DNA of 64,000 nucleotides from Neonectria sp. B-13 (Eukaryota > Ascomycota > Sordariomycetes > Hypocreales > Nectriaceae): positions 124,001 to 188,000 of the forward strand of contig NOKP01000006.1 in NCBI GenBank assembly GCA_002682825.1, read 5' to 3'. The translations under genes and the position numbers were made by a program. The notes under the pieces are model-generated. The model was not told the origin of the DNA, searched no databases, and saw only the letters and a program-made list of their open reading frames with translations. Within the stretch, counting starts at the first letter, position 1. Each line of letters begins with the position of its first letter. Below are positions 46,346-56,900 of this stretch, one piece after another.

Positions 46346-46982
46346 TTTGGACGATGGTGGCTTACCCCTGCCATTTTTAATAAAGACCTATATTTTACTG
46401 ACTCCTAGCTTTTCCAATACTCTGAACAAGAGTTGGTCGTGTGTCTAAGTAAGATGGTTTCGTGGTGCAGTGACGGGAAGTCCTGTGAAATACCGTTATT
46501 GACCACGTTGCAGCAATTGGTCCCCACTCTTATATTCCCCACATCGGACATACCACATCGGACTCTCCAGCCCTCCGATAAGCCAGCATGTCGTTGCGGG
46601 GTATTGCCGGTCTTCATTTCGCACTGTTCAGTAATTGCTGCTGTTGAACGTTGGTTCAAGGACTTCATGGACAAGAACAATCACACGGTCTCGCAGAGTG
46701 GTAGTATTAATGGGGCACGAATTAGAGGAGCAAATCCACCTCTTTTGTAGCAAATTTAGGGTTATGATCCCTTGATCTCTGAAGTGGAATGGCTAGATAC
46801 ATTATTAAATTCTTTAAAAATAGGGTTTATAGTAACTTATCACTTCTTATTAACAAGCCCACTTTCAGCTACCGCATTTATAAAGGTATTATAACCCTGA
46901 AATAACAGTTAAAAGTTGGCTTTTTCACACACAATTAAGAGATAATAGGGGATTCCAACTGATCAATTGAATTGAGGGATAA
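46346..46982. other. Promoter of the VOC gene and AT-rich flank
   Basis: The first 240 bp are of normal composition with CGG-containing direct repeats; from about 46750 the sequence becomes AT-rich and leads into the pogo relic. No gene. Confidence 0.5.
46539..46577. promoter_or_regulatory. Direct repeat CCACATCGGAC plus CGG-N13-CCG upstream of VOC gene
   Basis: CCACATCGGAC occurs at 46539-46549 and 46553-46563. The second CGG (46559-46561) faces a CCG at 46575-46577 with 13 bp between. About 195-230 bp upstream of the VOC start, this is a reasonable Zn2Cys6 site. No binding evidence exists. Confidence 0.4.
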
Positions 46983-48070
46983 TTACAGTTCCTCCATGCT
47001 GTCTTCGTACTTGCCAACGATGAATTCCTCTGACTCACTCTCGCCGTCAACTTCCTCTGTGATTTCTAGACCATCCACCTCAAAATCTAGCCATAAAGCC
47101 CTTCTTGCATGCCGCTCTTGCTCTTCTAAAGGGATGAATCTCATCGCCTCTTCAATGACCTCAATGTCAAAGGTAGGGGGCCACGGTACAATAGCTTTCC
47201 AGTCATCATGCAGCTTTCCCTGCCAGTGAAGCTGCCGATGAAGCATATACCGTTGACTAAGCCACTCAGCTGAACCAAGGTGAAGGCGGCGGTCAGTCTT
47301 TGACCACCAAGAAGTCTGCTTCTTCCACTGTAAAAGGGGTCGCCAATGCCTCTCTTTATGACTGTAAATCTCGTTAACCTTCACTTCCTTTACACTGCGC
47401 CGTAGCCGAGCTCTCACATCTGATATCCACCTCCTGATATACTTCACTTCGTCATGTGCATCTCTCTTTAAAAGGCGGCGCTTTTGGATCAGCAGGTCGA
47501 GTGAGCCTCTCAAATTGTTGAATCCACTCGAAGGCGATGATATCATTGATATAACCTGTCAATGTGGTCGCGAGAGTTGCGTCTTCTGGGAGGTTATTTA
47601 TGATCCATCTGACCAAAAGTACGACACCGGGGTGGATGATAAATGGATCTCTCACCGCCCCAGTTGCTGATATAGCTTCAACAACAGTGACCAAGACTGT
47701 GCTGTATGCGTCGGTCAGGATGATCTCTTCAACATCAAGAAAGTCCAAAGGAAGGTCCCTTTTTGGAGATACCCAACCATGAAGCCAGTCTCATCAAAGT
47801 TCCACCAATTTTCGGGCTTGACACTAAGCTCCATGACTGCTATTTCCCACTCTGCGTACCAATTTTCAATGTGGCAGCGGTCTTGCATTGGTTTTCGGCT
47901 GGCCTCTCGTGATAATAATTTCTGCCTTTTGAACTTATCTTTATAACGCCTCATAAAGTCCTTAGCCCAGTCATTAGAAGCTACCTTTTCTTCCAGCCCA
48001 ATAGCTTTTAAAATGACATTCGCATAATGCCGTAAAGCCCGTAGTTGTATGTGGTGCCCCTGAGTGACTC
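46983..48070 (-). pseudogene. Pogo-like DDE transposase relic
   Basis: Minus-strand pieces in changing frames: LRALRHYANVILKAIGLEEK (HTH/CENP-B-type region, about 48.03-47.97), SRKPMQDRCHIENWYAEWE, WWNFDETGFMVGYLQKG with the first catalytic Asp (47.82-47.77), TVLVTVVEAISATGAVRDPF and TLTGYINDIIAFEWI (47.7-47.53), and an acidic C-terminus ending SEEFIVGKYEDSMEEL at 46983. The frames require shifts near 47.75 and 47.5 kb, and the second Asp segment is missing. A degraded pogo/Tigger-like transposase distinct from the Fot1-like copy at 9.6 kb. Confidence 0.75.
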
Positions 48071-48076
48071 AGCGGT

Positions 48077-49023
48077 GTGCCCAACATAGTATCGCCCTCT
48101 CTTCTTCCGTCCTCAAAAGGCTGCGATTACCGCCATTTTGAGAGCGAGGCTTCGCACCTTGAAGACGGCTGCGGAGTCTATAGTACGGTACCTTCAGCTC
48201 GTCTGAGGCCTTTCGAATGGTGCGGTCGCAAGGTCATTTTCAACAAATTGCTCGCCCGGTCTGAGAGTGGTGCTATCAATCGTACTAATAGCACTAACAG
48301 CACTGTTTTGCATTGCCTCATCCGGTCAGCGCTAATACAATGCCTCAATCTAGCGCTCAGGGCTGGGGCAAGGACTGAGGGCAGAATCCCTGTTGACAGA
48401 ATGACACTTCTCCAATACGCAGCAATACATAGTAAACTTAATGCCATCGAGCTTCTAATCAAGTACAATGCCGACATCAATGCTCCGGCAGCAGACGACG
48501 GCAAGCATGGTCGCACAGCTTTGCAGGCTGCCTTGGAAGATCCCTTCCAGTTCAAGGGGGACGGATCGAGATCTAAAGACCAGATTGAGAGCATGGCGGC
48601 CCTCCTCTTGCAGCGCTATGCAAGGATCAATGGCCCTGCTAGCAAGTACCATGGCCGAACCGCTCTACAGCGAGCCATTTTATGGGAGGAACCGGGCGCC
48701 AAGATTATTGCATTTCTTTTGAATCATGGCGCAGATGTCAATGCCCCGCCAGTGGAAGTCGGCGGAATCACAGCCCTACAGGGAGCTGCAATCCGCGGAG
48801 ATGTCCAGGTTGCTAGAATGCTAATTGCTTGCGGAGCCAACATTAACGCACCGCCAGCTCTTAGAGACGGCTGAACTGCTCTTGAAGGAGTGTCTGAGCA
48901 TGGCCGACTCGAGGTGGTGCAGCTCCTTCTTAAAAACGGTGTGGTACCGAACCGGAGTGAGGATTTTGGAACAGCAATTAAACTTGCTGAGAAGAATGAG
49001 CGCCCCGATATTGCAGATCTATG
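48077..49023 (+). pseudogene. Ankyrin-repeat protein fragment interrupted by TGA
   Basis: The plus-strand frame gives at least five ankyrin units: LLQYAAIHSKLNAIELLIKY, GRTALQAALEDPF, GRTALQRAILWEEPGAKI, ITALQGAAIRGDVQVARMLI, and after an in-frame TGA at 48872-48874 TALEGVSEHGRLEVVQLLLK, ending at TGA 49021-49023. The stop sits where the repeat consensus has Arg (CGA to TGA, a C to T change). No convincing start codon is seen; the 5' end meets the pogo relic. Probably the C-terminal part of a NACHT/HET-type ankyrin protein, inactivated. Confidence 0.65.
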
Positions 49024-49717
49024 ACAAAAGGAGCAAGAACAGGCATACATTAATCTATTTAACACCATTAGCTATGAACTAGCCCGGAATTCCGAGCTGC
49101 AGATACCAGAGCTGAGCATGATATCTAAGTATTTTTTTCAGTTAGATTTATGTTCCTTATCAACGTTCTCTTCTAGTCAGACTTAACGTACAGTTTTCCC
49201 AACGTGATAAATCGTAGTCGGTTTGGTTCCTTATTGGTCGAGAATTAAGGTTTTAATGGTACGATGGTTGTAGGGTAAGTAATGCTTATGGTAAGCAAGG
49301 ATCTTATGCTATAGCTCTACTAGCCGGGAGTAATAAAAATATTATGTACAGTGTTAGAGTATTCTAGACACCTTTACGTATTTTACAGGACTATAACGGG
49401 TTGTGCAGTCTTTGGTTTTGAACAACGATGTTTTTTCTGGCAGGGCCTATAAGGTGGTAGGGTGTCTTGCACACAACATAGTTGCCAGACGGACGGCTCT
49501 AACTAAATGTACTAACATCGACCGGTTTTTTCGACGTAGAGAATGTGCGGTGGGGTAAATATTGACTAAATTAGAGCTAAGATTGGTTTTTTTATTTTTA
49601 TAGCTTTACTCAATATCATCAGATAGATCAAAGCCATACAGTAATCTCAAACATTAGAGACAAACAGAGCTAATATTACATTCTGACTTTAGTAGAACCC
49701 GTGGGATTAGAACCTTC
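49024..49717. other. Moderately AT-rich intergenic DNA
   Basis: No gene, motif or repeat recognised between the ankyrin relic and the bZIP gene. Confidence 0.5.
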
Positions 49718-50584
49718 CTAAGCGGGTGAGCTGGGTAGTACAAGTGGCTGTTCGCCTCGAATCTTTCGCCAATGATTGGTGCTGGCAATAAGGTTTGGGC
49801 TCTCGGAGAGTAAGAAATACCACTTGCGGAAGAATGTCTCTGTTATCTCCCAGCTTGATGTTAAGTACGGCTCTCCCCAAATGAGGATGCCCTGCAAGCC
49901 GAGTCCCCTTCCCCGTGCCGACAAGTGACCAAACAAATCGTTCTCAAGCTCATCTTTATCAACCAAATGTTTCCAGATGATGATTTGGTCTCGTAGGTTG
50001 GCATCAGGCAATGCATCGATCGCGGCGTCATGTGCAACCGTTCTTTGCACCGCCGTGGGTTGCAGATCTACAGGAAGATGCCGCGGCGAGCTGCCACTGA
50101 CGAAAGATGAACTCTTCTGCTTCGAGCAAAAATACTTCCAATCTTGGCCCAGAAGAGCAAAGTTGCGAAAGAGTCCGCACTTAACGTTGACGTAGAAAAC
50201 CGAGAATAGGAGATGAGCTCGGGGGGAGGGCATGGCGACTTTTAGCCCGTTGAGCGAGGATGCTTCTGAGGTCTGGACCGCAGTAACCACTTCATCAATA
50301 ATGATAGGGCTCGGGGTTTCGGCTGCTTTCAACGCCTTGCTCCGCTTTCCTGCTCCTAGATTAGACGTCGGTAACACACGTGTTCATCCAATTTGCAACC
50401 CACTGTACGCCCGCGCGTTGATACGATTCTGGATCTTCCGCCTTTCCGCTGCCGACGCGAGCCCCGACCAGTCCTCATCGAGAGAGCGGGCCTCGGCTTT
50501 GAGAGTCCGCTCAACCACAGGCCGCGATCGAGGAGCGGCTACACGGGCCTGGGTGAATGACTTCGCCTGCTTACCAGACTGCAT
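49718..50584 (-). CDS. bZIP-type transcription factor with DUF3425 domain
   Basis: Two exons: 50584-50404 and 50355-49718 (272 aa). The basic region is ERRKIQNRINARAYR (residues 47-61), split by the 48-nt intron exactly at Arg61. There is no clear leucine zipper after it. The C-terminal half is a DUF3425 domain (LPDANLRDQIIIWKH, LQGILIWGEPYLTSSWEITETFFRKW, ASTNHWRKIRGE). Proteins of this architecture are fungal nuclear regulators, often beside metabolic gene clusters. Start at Met of MQSGKQ is preferred over an upstream Met because it precedes the basic region at normal distance. Divergent from the ALDH gene over 533 bp, making it a candidate regulator of it. Confidence 0.85.
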
Positions 50585-51117
50585 GGTGAGTGGGAATTGA
50601 GTAAACGAGGTTGCAAAATGCCTTGAGCCGAACCGGTAGCAACAAGTCATAAATGTGAGGCCACACTCATGTAACCCTGTAAGGATCAAAAGAGGAGCGG
50701 TGGCGGCAGCGGAAATTGTGTCCAGCCCAGGCGGAGTTTGATTAGACTTTGGCCAAATGCAGGCTGCTGATGATTCGGGGCTTGGCACTGACTTAACCCC
50801 GAAATCCATCCTAGTCTTGCGTCGATACAAGAAATAGGCTAAAGACAATCACCAAGAGTTAACCCCTGCCGTTGCATCCACAGCGAGGATACCCTGGCAA
50901 CCTAGTACCAAAGCGGCCGGGCATCCTCTCTTGGGGAACAGTATGATTTCCATGTGGACAAAAAGTCCGGTAGCTGTTGCTGCTCACCGAATGGCATGTT
51001 GTATATAAAGCCTTTAACGGGCTTCACCGTAAGAAGAAGACAAGCAACTTTGTTTACACACCCTGACATAACCACCAACTCAATTACCCGCTCTTCAATC
51101 AACCGAATACTCTCAAA
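50585..51117. promoter_or_regulatory. Bidirectional promoter region, bZIP / ALDH
   Basis: A 533-bp space between divergent starts. A pyrimidine-rich segment and CTCTTCAATCAACC precede the ALDH start. A long minus-strand frame here is an upstream extension of the bZIP frame without coding features. Confidence 0.4.
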
Positions 51118-52658
51118 ATGTCTTTGCCCAAGATCCCCACCATGAGCGTTGACGAGCTCAAGAAACTCCCCATCGAGAACCGCCTCTTCATCAATGGAGA
51201 GTTCGTTCCTTCCAGAAGCGGGAAGAAATTTGACGTCGTTAACCCAACATCTGAGCAAACCGTTACTTCTGTTTTTGAAGCAGATGCCAATGACGTCGAC
51301 GATGCCGTCGCCGCTGCCAAGGCCGCATTCCCAGCTTGGTCGGAGCTCGAGGCCATGGAACGTGGTGCCTATCTGTACAAGCTGGCTGATGCACTTGAAA
51401 GGCGTTTAGCCGAGATTTGCTACCTGGATGCCATCAGTATGGGAAAGCCCATTCATAACGACCGTAAGACATTCTTCATGTTTAAACACCTATGATGCAT
51501 CTATGCTAATAGCTTCCGAAAGTGACAATGGACTTCGCCATCAAACACCTGCGCTACTTTGCCGGCAAGGCTGGTGACACCCAGGGAGATACCTCTCTCA
51601 ACACTCCCGGCTTCGTCAACCTCGTCTTCCGTCAGCCCTATGGTGTTTGTGGCGCAATCACACCGTGGAACGCGCCAATTATGATGATCACACAGAAGCT
51701 TGGCCCAGCCCTCATCACGGGAAACACGATTGTCCTCAAAACATCTGAGAAGGCGCCGCTGAGCCCTCTCGTGATCGCCCAGTGTTGCCAGGAAATCGGC
51801 TTTCCCAAAGGCGTCTTGAACATCCTCAGTGGCTTTGGACAGCCCTGTGGCGAGGCCATCGCACGCCACATGGACATCAGGAAGCTTTCATTCACCGGAT
51901 CTACAAATACCGGTCGTGCAATCAAGAAGGCTGCAGCTGAGTCAAACCTCAAGAACGTCACGCTCGAGCTTGGAGGCAAAAGCCCGTTCATCATTTTCGA
52001 CGACGCCGACATCGAAAAGGCTGCTACAGCTTCGGCCTATTCCATCTTGGTCAACTCTGGCCAGATGTGCATGGCCAGCTCGAGAGTCTTTGTCCATAGC
52101 AAAATCGCCGACAAGTTTACCAATGCTCTCAAGGGAGCACTCAATGCCATGGGGACGAGCGGTGATCCGCTGGCGACTGGAACTCTACGTGGGCCTCAAG
52201 CCGACAAGCTGCAATTCCACCGAATCCTGGAATTCGTGAATAGAGCAAAGGAGGAAGGGTTGGAAATTGTTACGAGCGGCAACCAGGAGCGAGACACGGG
52301 ATATTTCATCCAGCCAACGATCATCAAAAATGCGCCAGAGGACTCGAAGGTGTTCAAGGAGGAGATTTTTGGCCCTGTCCTATCTCTCAACGTTTTTGAC
52401 AATGAGGAAAAGGTGCTGCAGAGCGCGAATAACACTGAATTCGGCCTGTATGCTTCCGTCTTTACGAAGGACATCTCGCGCGCTCTCCGTTTTTCGAAGA
52501 AGTTCGAGGCTGGAAATATCGGCATCAACTGTTCAAGTCCTATGATGACACTTGACATGCCATTTGGCGGTTGGAAACAAAGTGGTGATGGTTATGAGAA
52601 CTCGAAATATGCTATGGATAACTGGACGGAGCTGAAGTCGGTGTATATCGCACTCTAG
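51118..52658 (+). CDS. NAD(P)-dependent aldehyde dehydrogenase
   Basis: Two exons: 51118-51463 and 51523-52658 (493 aa). The 59-nt intron acceptor is the AAAG at 51519-51522; only this keeps frame. Motifs in order: RLFINGEFVPS, ITPWNAPIMMITQKLGPAL, the cofactor loop FTGSTNTG, general base Glu264 in LELGGKSP, nucleophile Cys298 in GQMCMASSR, IFGPVLSL, and the C-terminal PFGGWKQSG. Complete class-3 ALDH superfamily enzyme that oxidises an aldehyde to the acid, with no targeting signal, so cytosolic. Similar proteins include betaine-aldehyde and hydroxymuconic-semialdehyde dehydrogenases. In this cluster, oxidation of a ring-cleavage semialdehyde is plausible but unproven. Confidence 0.93.
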
Positions 52659-53630
52659 GGCACGGCGTAGGTGTTAGGGGATATATAATGTTACTAGAAA
52701 ATACAGATTGCTGTCATTTTCTAAGATTGTTTAAGACCTATATGTGTATGCAGATGCTGTGTCTGTCTTATAGGTAAGCTACTTCTCTCTATAGAGTAAA
52801 AATGGTATGTAAGATTCGGTGAATATACTGAAATGCCGCTGATGTAATCATAGAGTTAGAGCAAAAAGATGCAAGAAGAGCATGCTCTATAGCATTGTGC
52901 CTTAATCGATTAATAATATTTTCCTTCCTCTTTTTCATTATCTGCTTTAATGTATTATAGCCCTTAATTTTAAGTCCTATGTCTATCTGTAGAGTGTTAA
53001 AGACCCAAATAGCTACTCAATGATTAAACAATTTTGTAAGGACTATGAAATTCCTCTTTTATCTCGCTCTATAGCTTCGACCAAAGTTAACAGATATTGG
53101 ACTTACAGCCAGGGATATAAAGGATAGAACTGTTTGAGAAAAGTTAATATTGCTATTCACTGCTTTGTAAAATTCTCTACCAAGCTTCTCAAGGCTAACA
53201 TTCTAGTAAAACGCTTAATCCCCTACTATAGTAATATAGTTAATGTCACAGCCCAGGTTGACCCCAGTCATATAGCGCGTGTACGTTATACCCACCCCTA
53301 CCAATTTTCTACCCATCAGGATCGGATCACGATTGACAATTGTGATCCCATCATGGCTTACGATCTTGAACTGTGATCCATCAATAGGATTACTCCTATA
53401 GACCATGATCCAATGGAATACTATAGAGTATATATATACATTCACTTAGTACATTAGATAAGAGCCTTAAGCTCCTTAGCTATTAATATTATAACTTATT
53501 TATACAATAACTTACTATTGCATATTATCATTGTAATCTACATTGCTTACTATAACGTCCTGATCCACTTGATCATTAAACCACATGCCTTAGACCTATC
53601 CTATACCCTTAGGATAGACCCAACCGTTGT
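52659..53630. other. AT-rich intergenic DNA
   Basis: No gene. Contains a near-perfect hairpin (53324-53348) in a short normal-GC patch from about 53230 to 53420 that may be an element remnant. Confidence 0.5.
53324..53348. repeat. 25-bp imperfect palindrome
   Basis: Arms GGATCAC and GTGATCC at the ends, with ATT/AAT inside, can form a stem of about 10-11 bp with one mismatch. GTGATCC recurs at 53372-53378. Possibly a transposon end; no partner was found. Confidence 0.5.
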
Positions 53631-53760
53631 ACAAAAGTCAGTAACTAGGTTTAAAATCCAAAGATCTGTCTCCCTGTTAAGCTCAAGCAAAGGAAACACA
53701 TAATTCTGCGGAATCGCGGATAAGCAGAAACAGTAGTCCAAACAGTAGTTTCAACAGTGA
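53630..53760 (+). repeat. Dispersed repeat, copy 3 of 3 (least degraded)
   Basis: The best preserved copy, with AAATCCAAAGATCTGTCTCC, AAGCTCAAGCAAAGGAAACA, GCGGATAAGCAGAAACAGTA and an end at TTTCAACAGTGA. It shares order and orientation with copies at 6650 and 11510. Outside this block the three flanks differ, so this is a fragment or solo terminal repeat. Confidence 0.75.
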
Positions 53761-53942
53761 ATAGTAATAGTATATAGAAGAAATTTCCTAGATTTAATAA
53801 AATCTATAATCCCTTTAAACTAATAGAGTTATTTTTAAAAAAGTAGAAATATTAAAAGATTACTATATAATTAATAACTGGAAATATAACATTTAGATAA
53901 CTTAAACTATTTCTAATAACCCCATTATACATACTAGATAAA

Positions 53943-56900
53943 TCAACTTGACATTTGCCAATAAGACCTCCTAGCCTTCTCCTCTACCTCTGGCACATTA
54001 TAGTTCTTCATAATGTTCAAAAATACCATCTCTAGAGTTCCCATCCCAACCGTGTAGTGTGTAAGCCTAAGGCTCGTCCTGTGTTGCTCCAAAGTCTCCA
54101 TCAACCTCCGAGCAGTACTCCTCTCATTCTTAGGGACACTCGAACCAACTGGCATGACAAACCGAACTTGTCCACCCAGGTTGATGGCATCAAAGGCGGC
54201 TTCCGGGAAGACATTGCGAACCCAGGACTCAACTTCTTGCATCTCTTTTCTTGTGGAGCCCGGTGCTGTGTCAAGCACTAGATGGACTTCGTATACATTG
54301 CTGTATTGCTTTCGAAGTTCCTGGCTCGTGCCAATGGCCAGGATACGTTTAGACATGATGGCCACCTTCGTGGCGAGTTCATCAGCTTCTTCCATGGAAT
54401 GCGTCTGGATAATAACAAGATTAGCATGCCTACTTGAACAGTGAGCAGAATAGACTGCGGAATAGACGTACAGTTAGTAAGACGGAGCGCCCCGGAGTGA
54501 TTGAAGAGAGCATCTTCCACATCTCGCGTTTCGCAAATGCGTCCATTGCGGAGCTTGGCTCATCAAGGATCAAGACTTTGGGGTTGCCTGCGTACTTGTC
54601 AATAACAAATATGAAAAGGCCGAAGCAAAATCTTTGCCTACCCAGTAGTGCAATCGCAAGACTCAATTTCCTCCTATTGCCGCCCGACAGGTTGTGTGTA
54701 AGGCGGGAGGCATAGGGTGCCAGGCCAACCTTGTGCATAACCAGCTCAACATTCTGCTTCAAGTTGCTGATGCCCTTGATCCGGGCATAGAAATTCAGTT
54801 GCTGTCTAACAGTGATCTTGTCGAGGGCGTCGAATTGTGGACAGACTATGTCATGCTTTTTAGTCATTGATGGAAAGACATGCTCGAGAGATGCTTGAAA
54901 CTTACCGCCAATGTGGTTCCTCGCCATTTGGAGGTTTTCTTGCACTACAGCTCCCTGCACAGAAATTTTCCCTGTGTCTGGAATCATCTCGCCGCGCATC
55001 ATGTTTGTGAGGGTCGTTTTTCCAGCGCCATTGGGGCCGAGCAGCGCAAGAACCGAGCTCTCGCCCATTGCCAGTGACACGTTGTCAACCGCAAGCTTGC
55101 CTCCGAATGACTTGGTAACGTGCATGACACTAAGCAGATCCGAGACGGAACCCTCATTGCCGATATTGTTCATCTCAATACCATGGTGATCGACCGAGAT
55201 GGACTCTTCAGCATTAACCTGTTTCGTCTGACGCCATGGCCAAGAGAAAGAAGCTTTATCATCCAGCCAGACAAGGAGAGGGACTAAGTAAACAATCTGG
55301 ATAACAAGAAGCATGATAGGTCCGCCATAGGTATGGATGGACCCTGGGTCGGTAACCAGCTTGAAGTTACGGCAGCTGACGAGCCAGATGTTGAGGCCGA
55401 CTGCCATGGCCCGGAATAGGTTCATGATGGGGAACACTAGGCCGAGAGAGAAGGAGACTGCGTCCAGAGTAAGGCTGGGGTTGTTGGGACTCGGGTTGGT
55501 TGCGCCGAGCTAACTAGTTAGCTGGCAAGTCTCCAGGAAAAGGACGCTGAGCGTGCGGGACTTACTGAGAAACCAATCATGGTGATGATGAAGGCACCAA
55601 CCATTGAACAAACCGTCAAGCCAAAGGCCGCCAACTCAGATCTTGCATACAGAGATATAATATAACTCCACAGCATACTTGCAATCCCGTAGAGCCACAT
55701 GATTGGGAACATGTAACCAGCAAAGTACCAGTTCTCGACATGGGCCGAAAGGGCGAGCGTTCCTAGGGCAGCAATGATGGTGACAAAGATCATGTCAAAA
55801 ACCATGTATGAGGCCCAGAGCGGGTATGGGCGGACGTTGTTAGAGTACTGAAGGGCTCGGACGTTTTGCAGCTTTTCATAGGCAGGGTAGAGGGCGAAGA
55901 ATGCAGGGTAGAGGGAGTGGAGGAGGGTAAGTATCTGTGTTGATTAGTAAAGATCCATGGTAGAGAAAAGAAGGAGAAGACTCACAATTGCAGCAACCAA
56001 GCCTGAGCCGGCGTCAGCCTAAAATAATATTCTGTTAGTAGTCGTTGACAAAGGACCAGAGTTAGACTCACCGGCGTCGAGTTGCTAAAGTAGGCCAGCT
56101 GCACTGCAATAGGAACACCGCTGTCGGCTTGGCTATACAAATTCTGCATCAAGACGGGTATGTCATAGCCGAGCTCGGGATTATAGGCAATCGTGGCCTT
56201 GTCCAAGCCATCACCCAAGTAGACGGCGCCTGGAGCAAAGGTCACAGGATCGCGCATGCGCTCTTGAAAGGCTTCGAAACCGTCTTGAAAGGTGAACCCG
56301 GAATCGAACTTCTTGGAATCGTACCTCTCCCCAATTGGAAACTTGTCGACGACGCCAAACACACTCTTACGTGTCGATTGTGGGCCTACGAGCATTGACA
56401 TGACCCCTGAACCGAGCGCGTCGGTGTATCCCGATGCAGCGATCTCGACGGCCCAGGGTTCGTCAAAGATGGATGGCTGGGAGCTGATGCACAGAGGTAG
56501 CTCGTATGGGAATGTGTAGGGTCCATCCGAAACCCGTAACAGTGAAGTGGCACCCGGCGAGAAAGCCAGAGGGAGGGCCATGGCCACGATGTACCACCAA
56601 AAGTTACTCCGGAAGATGGTAAGACGCTTGACTGTCAATGCTGCAAGCTGCTGGGCGAAGGTGGTTCTTGTGCCTGAGGACAGTTCGCCGTCGGGCGTTC
56701 GATCGATCACGGTGAGGGGTGACGTGTCGTCTGTCGACAAACCTGAAGCCCTCTTGTCCAACTCCTCTGGCTCATTGGCGACTTGTAGAAAGACATCCTC
56801 AATTGTCGGGCCGGTGACCAAGACATCGGACAACCCTGCCACTTCCAAGGATGAGAGGAGCTTGGTAGCAGAGGTCGAGTCGGGTGTGTTGAAGACTGTT

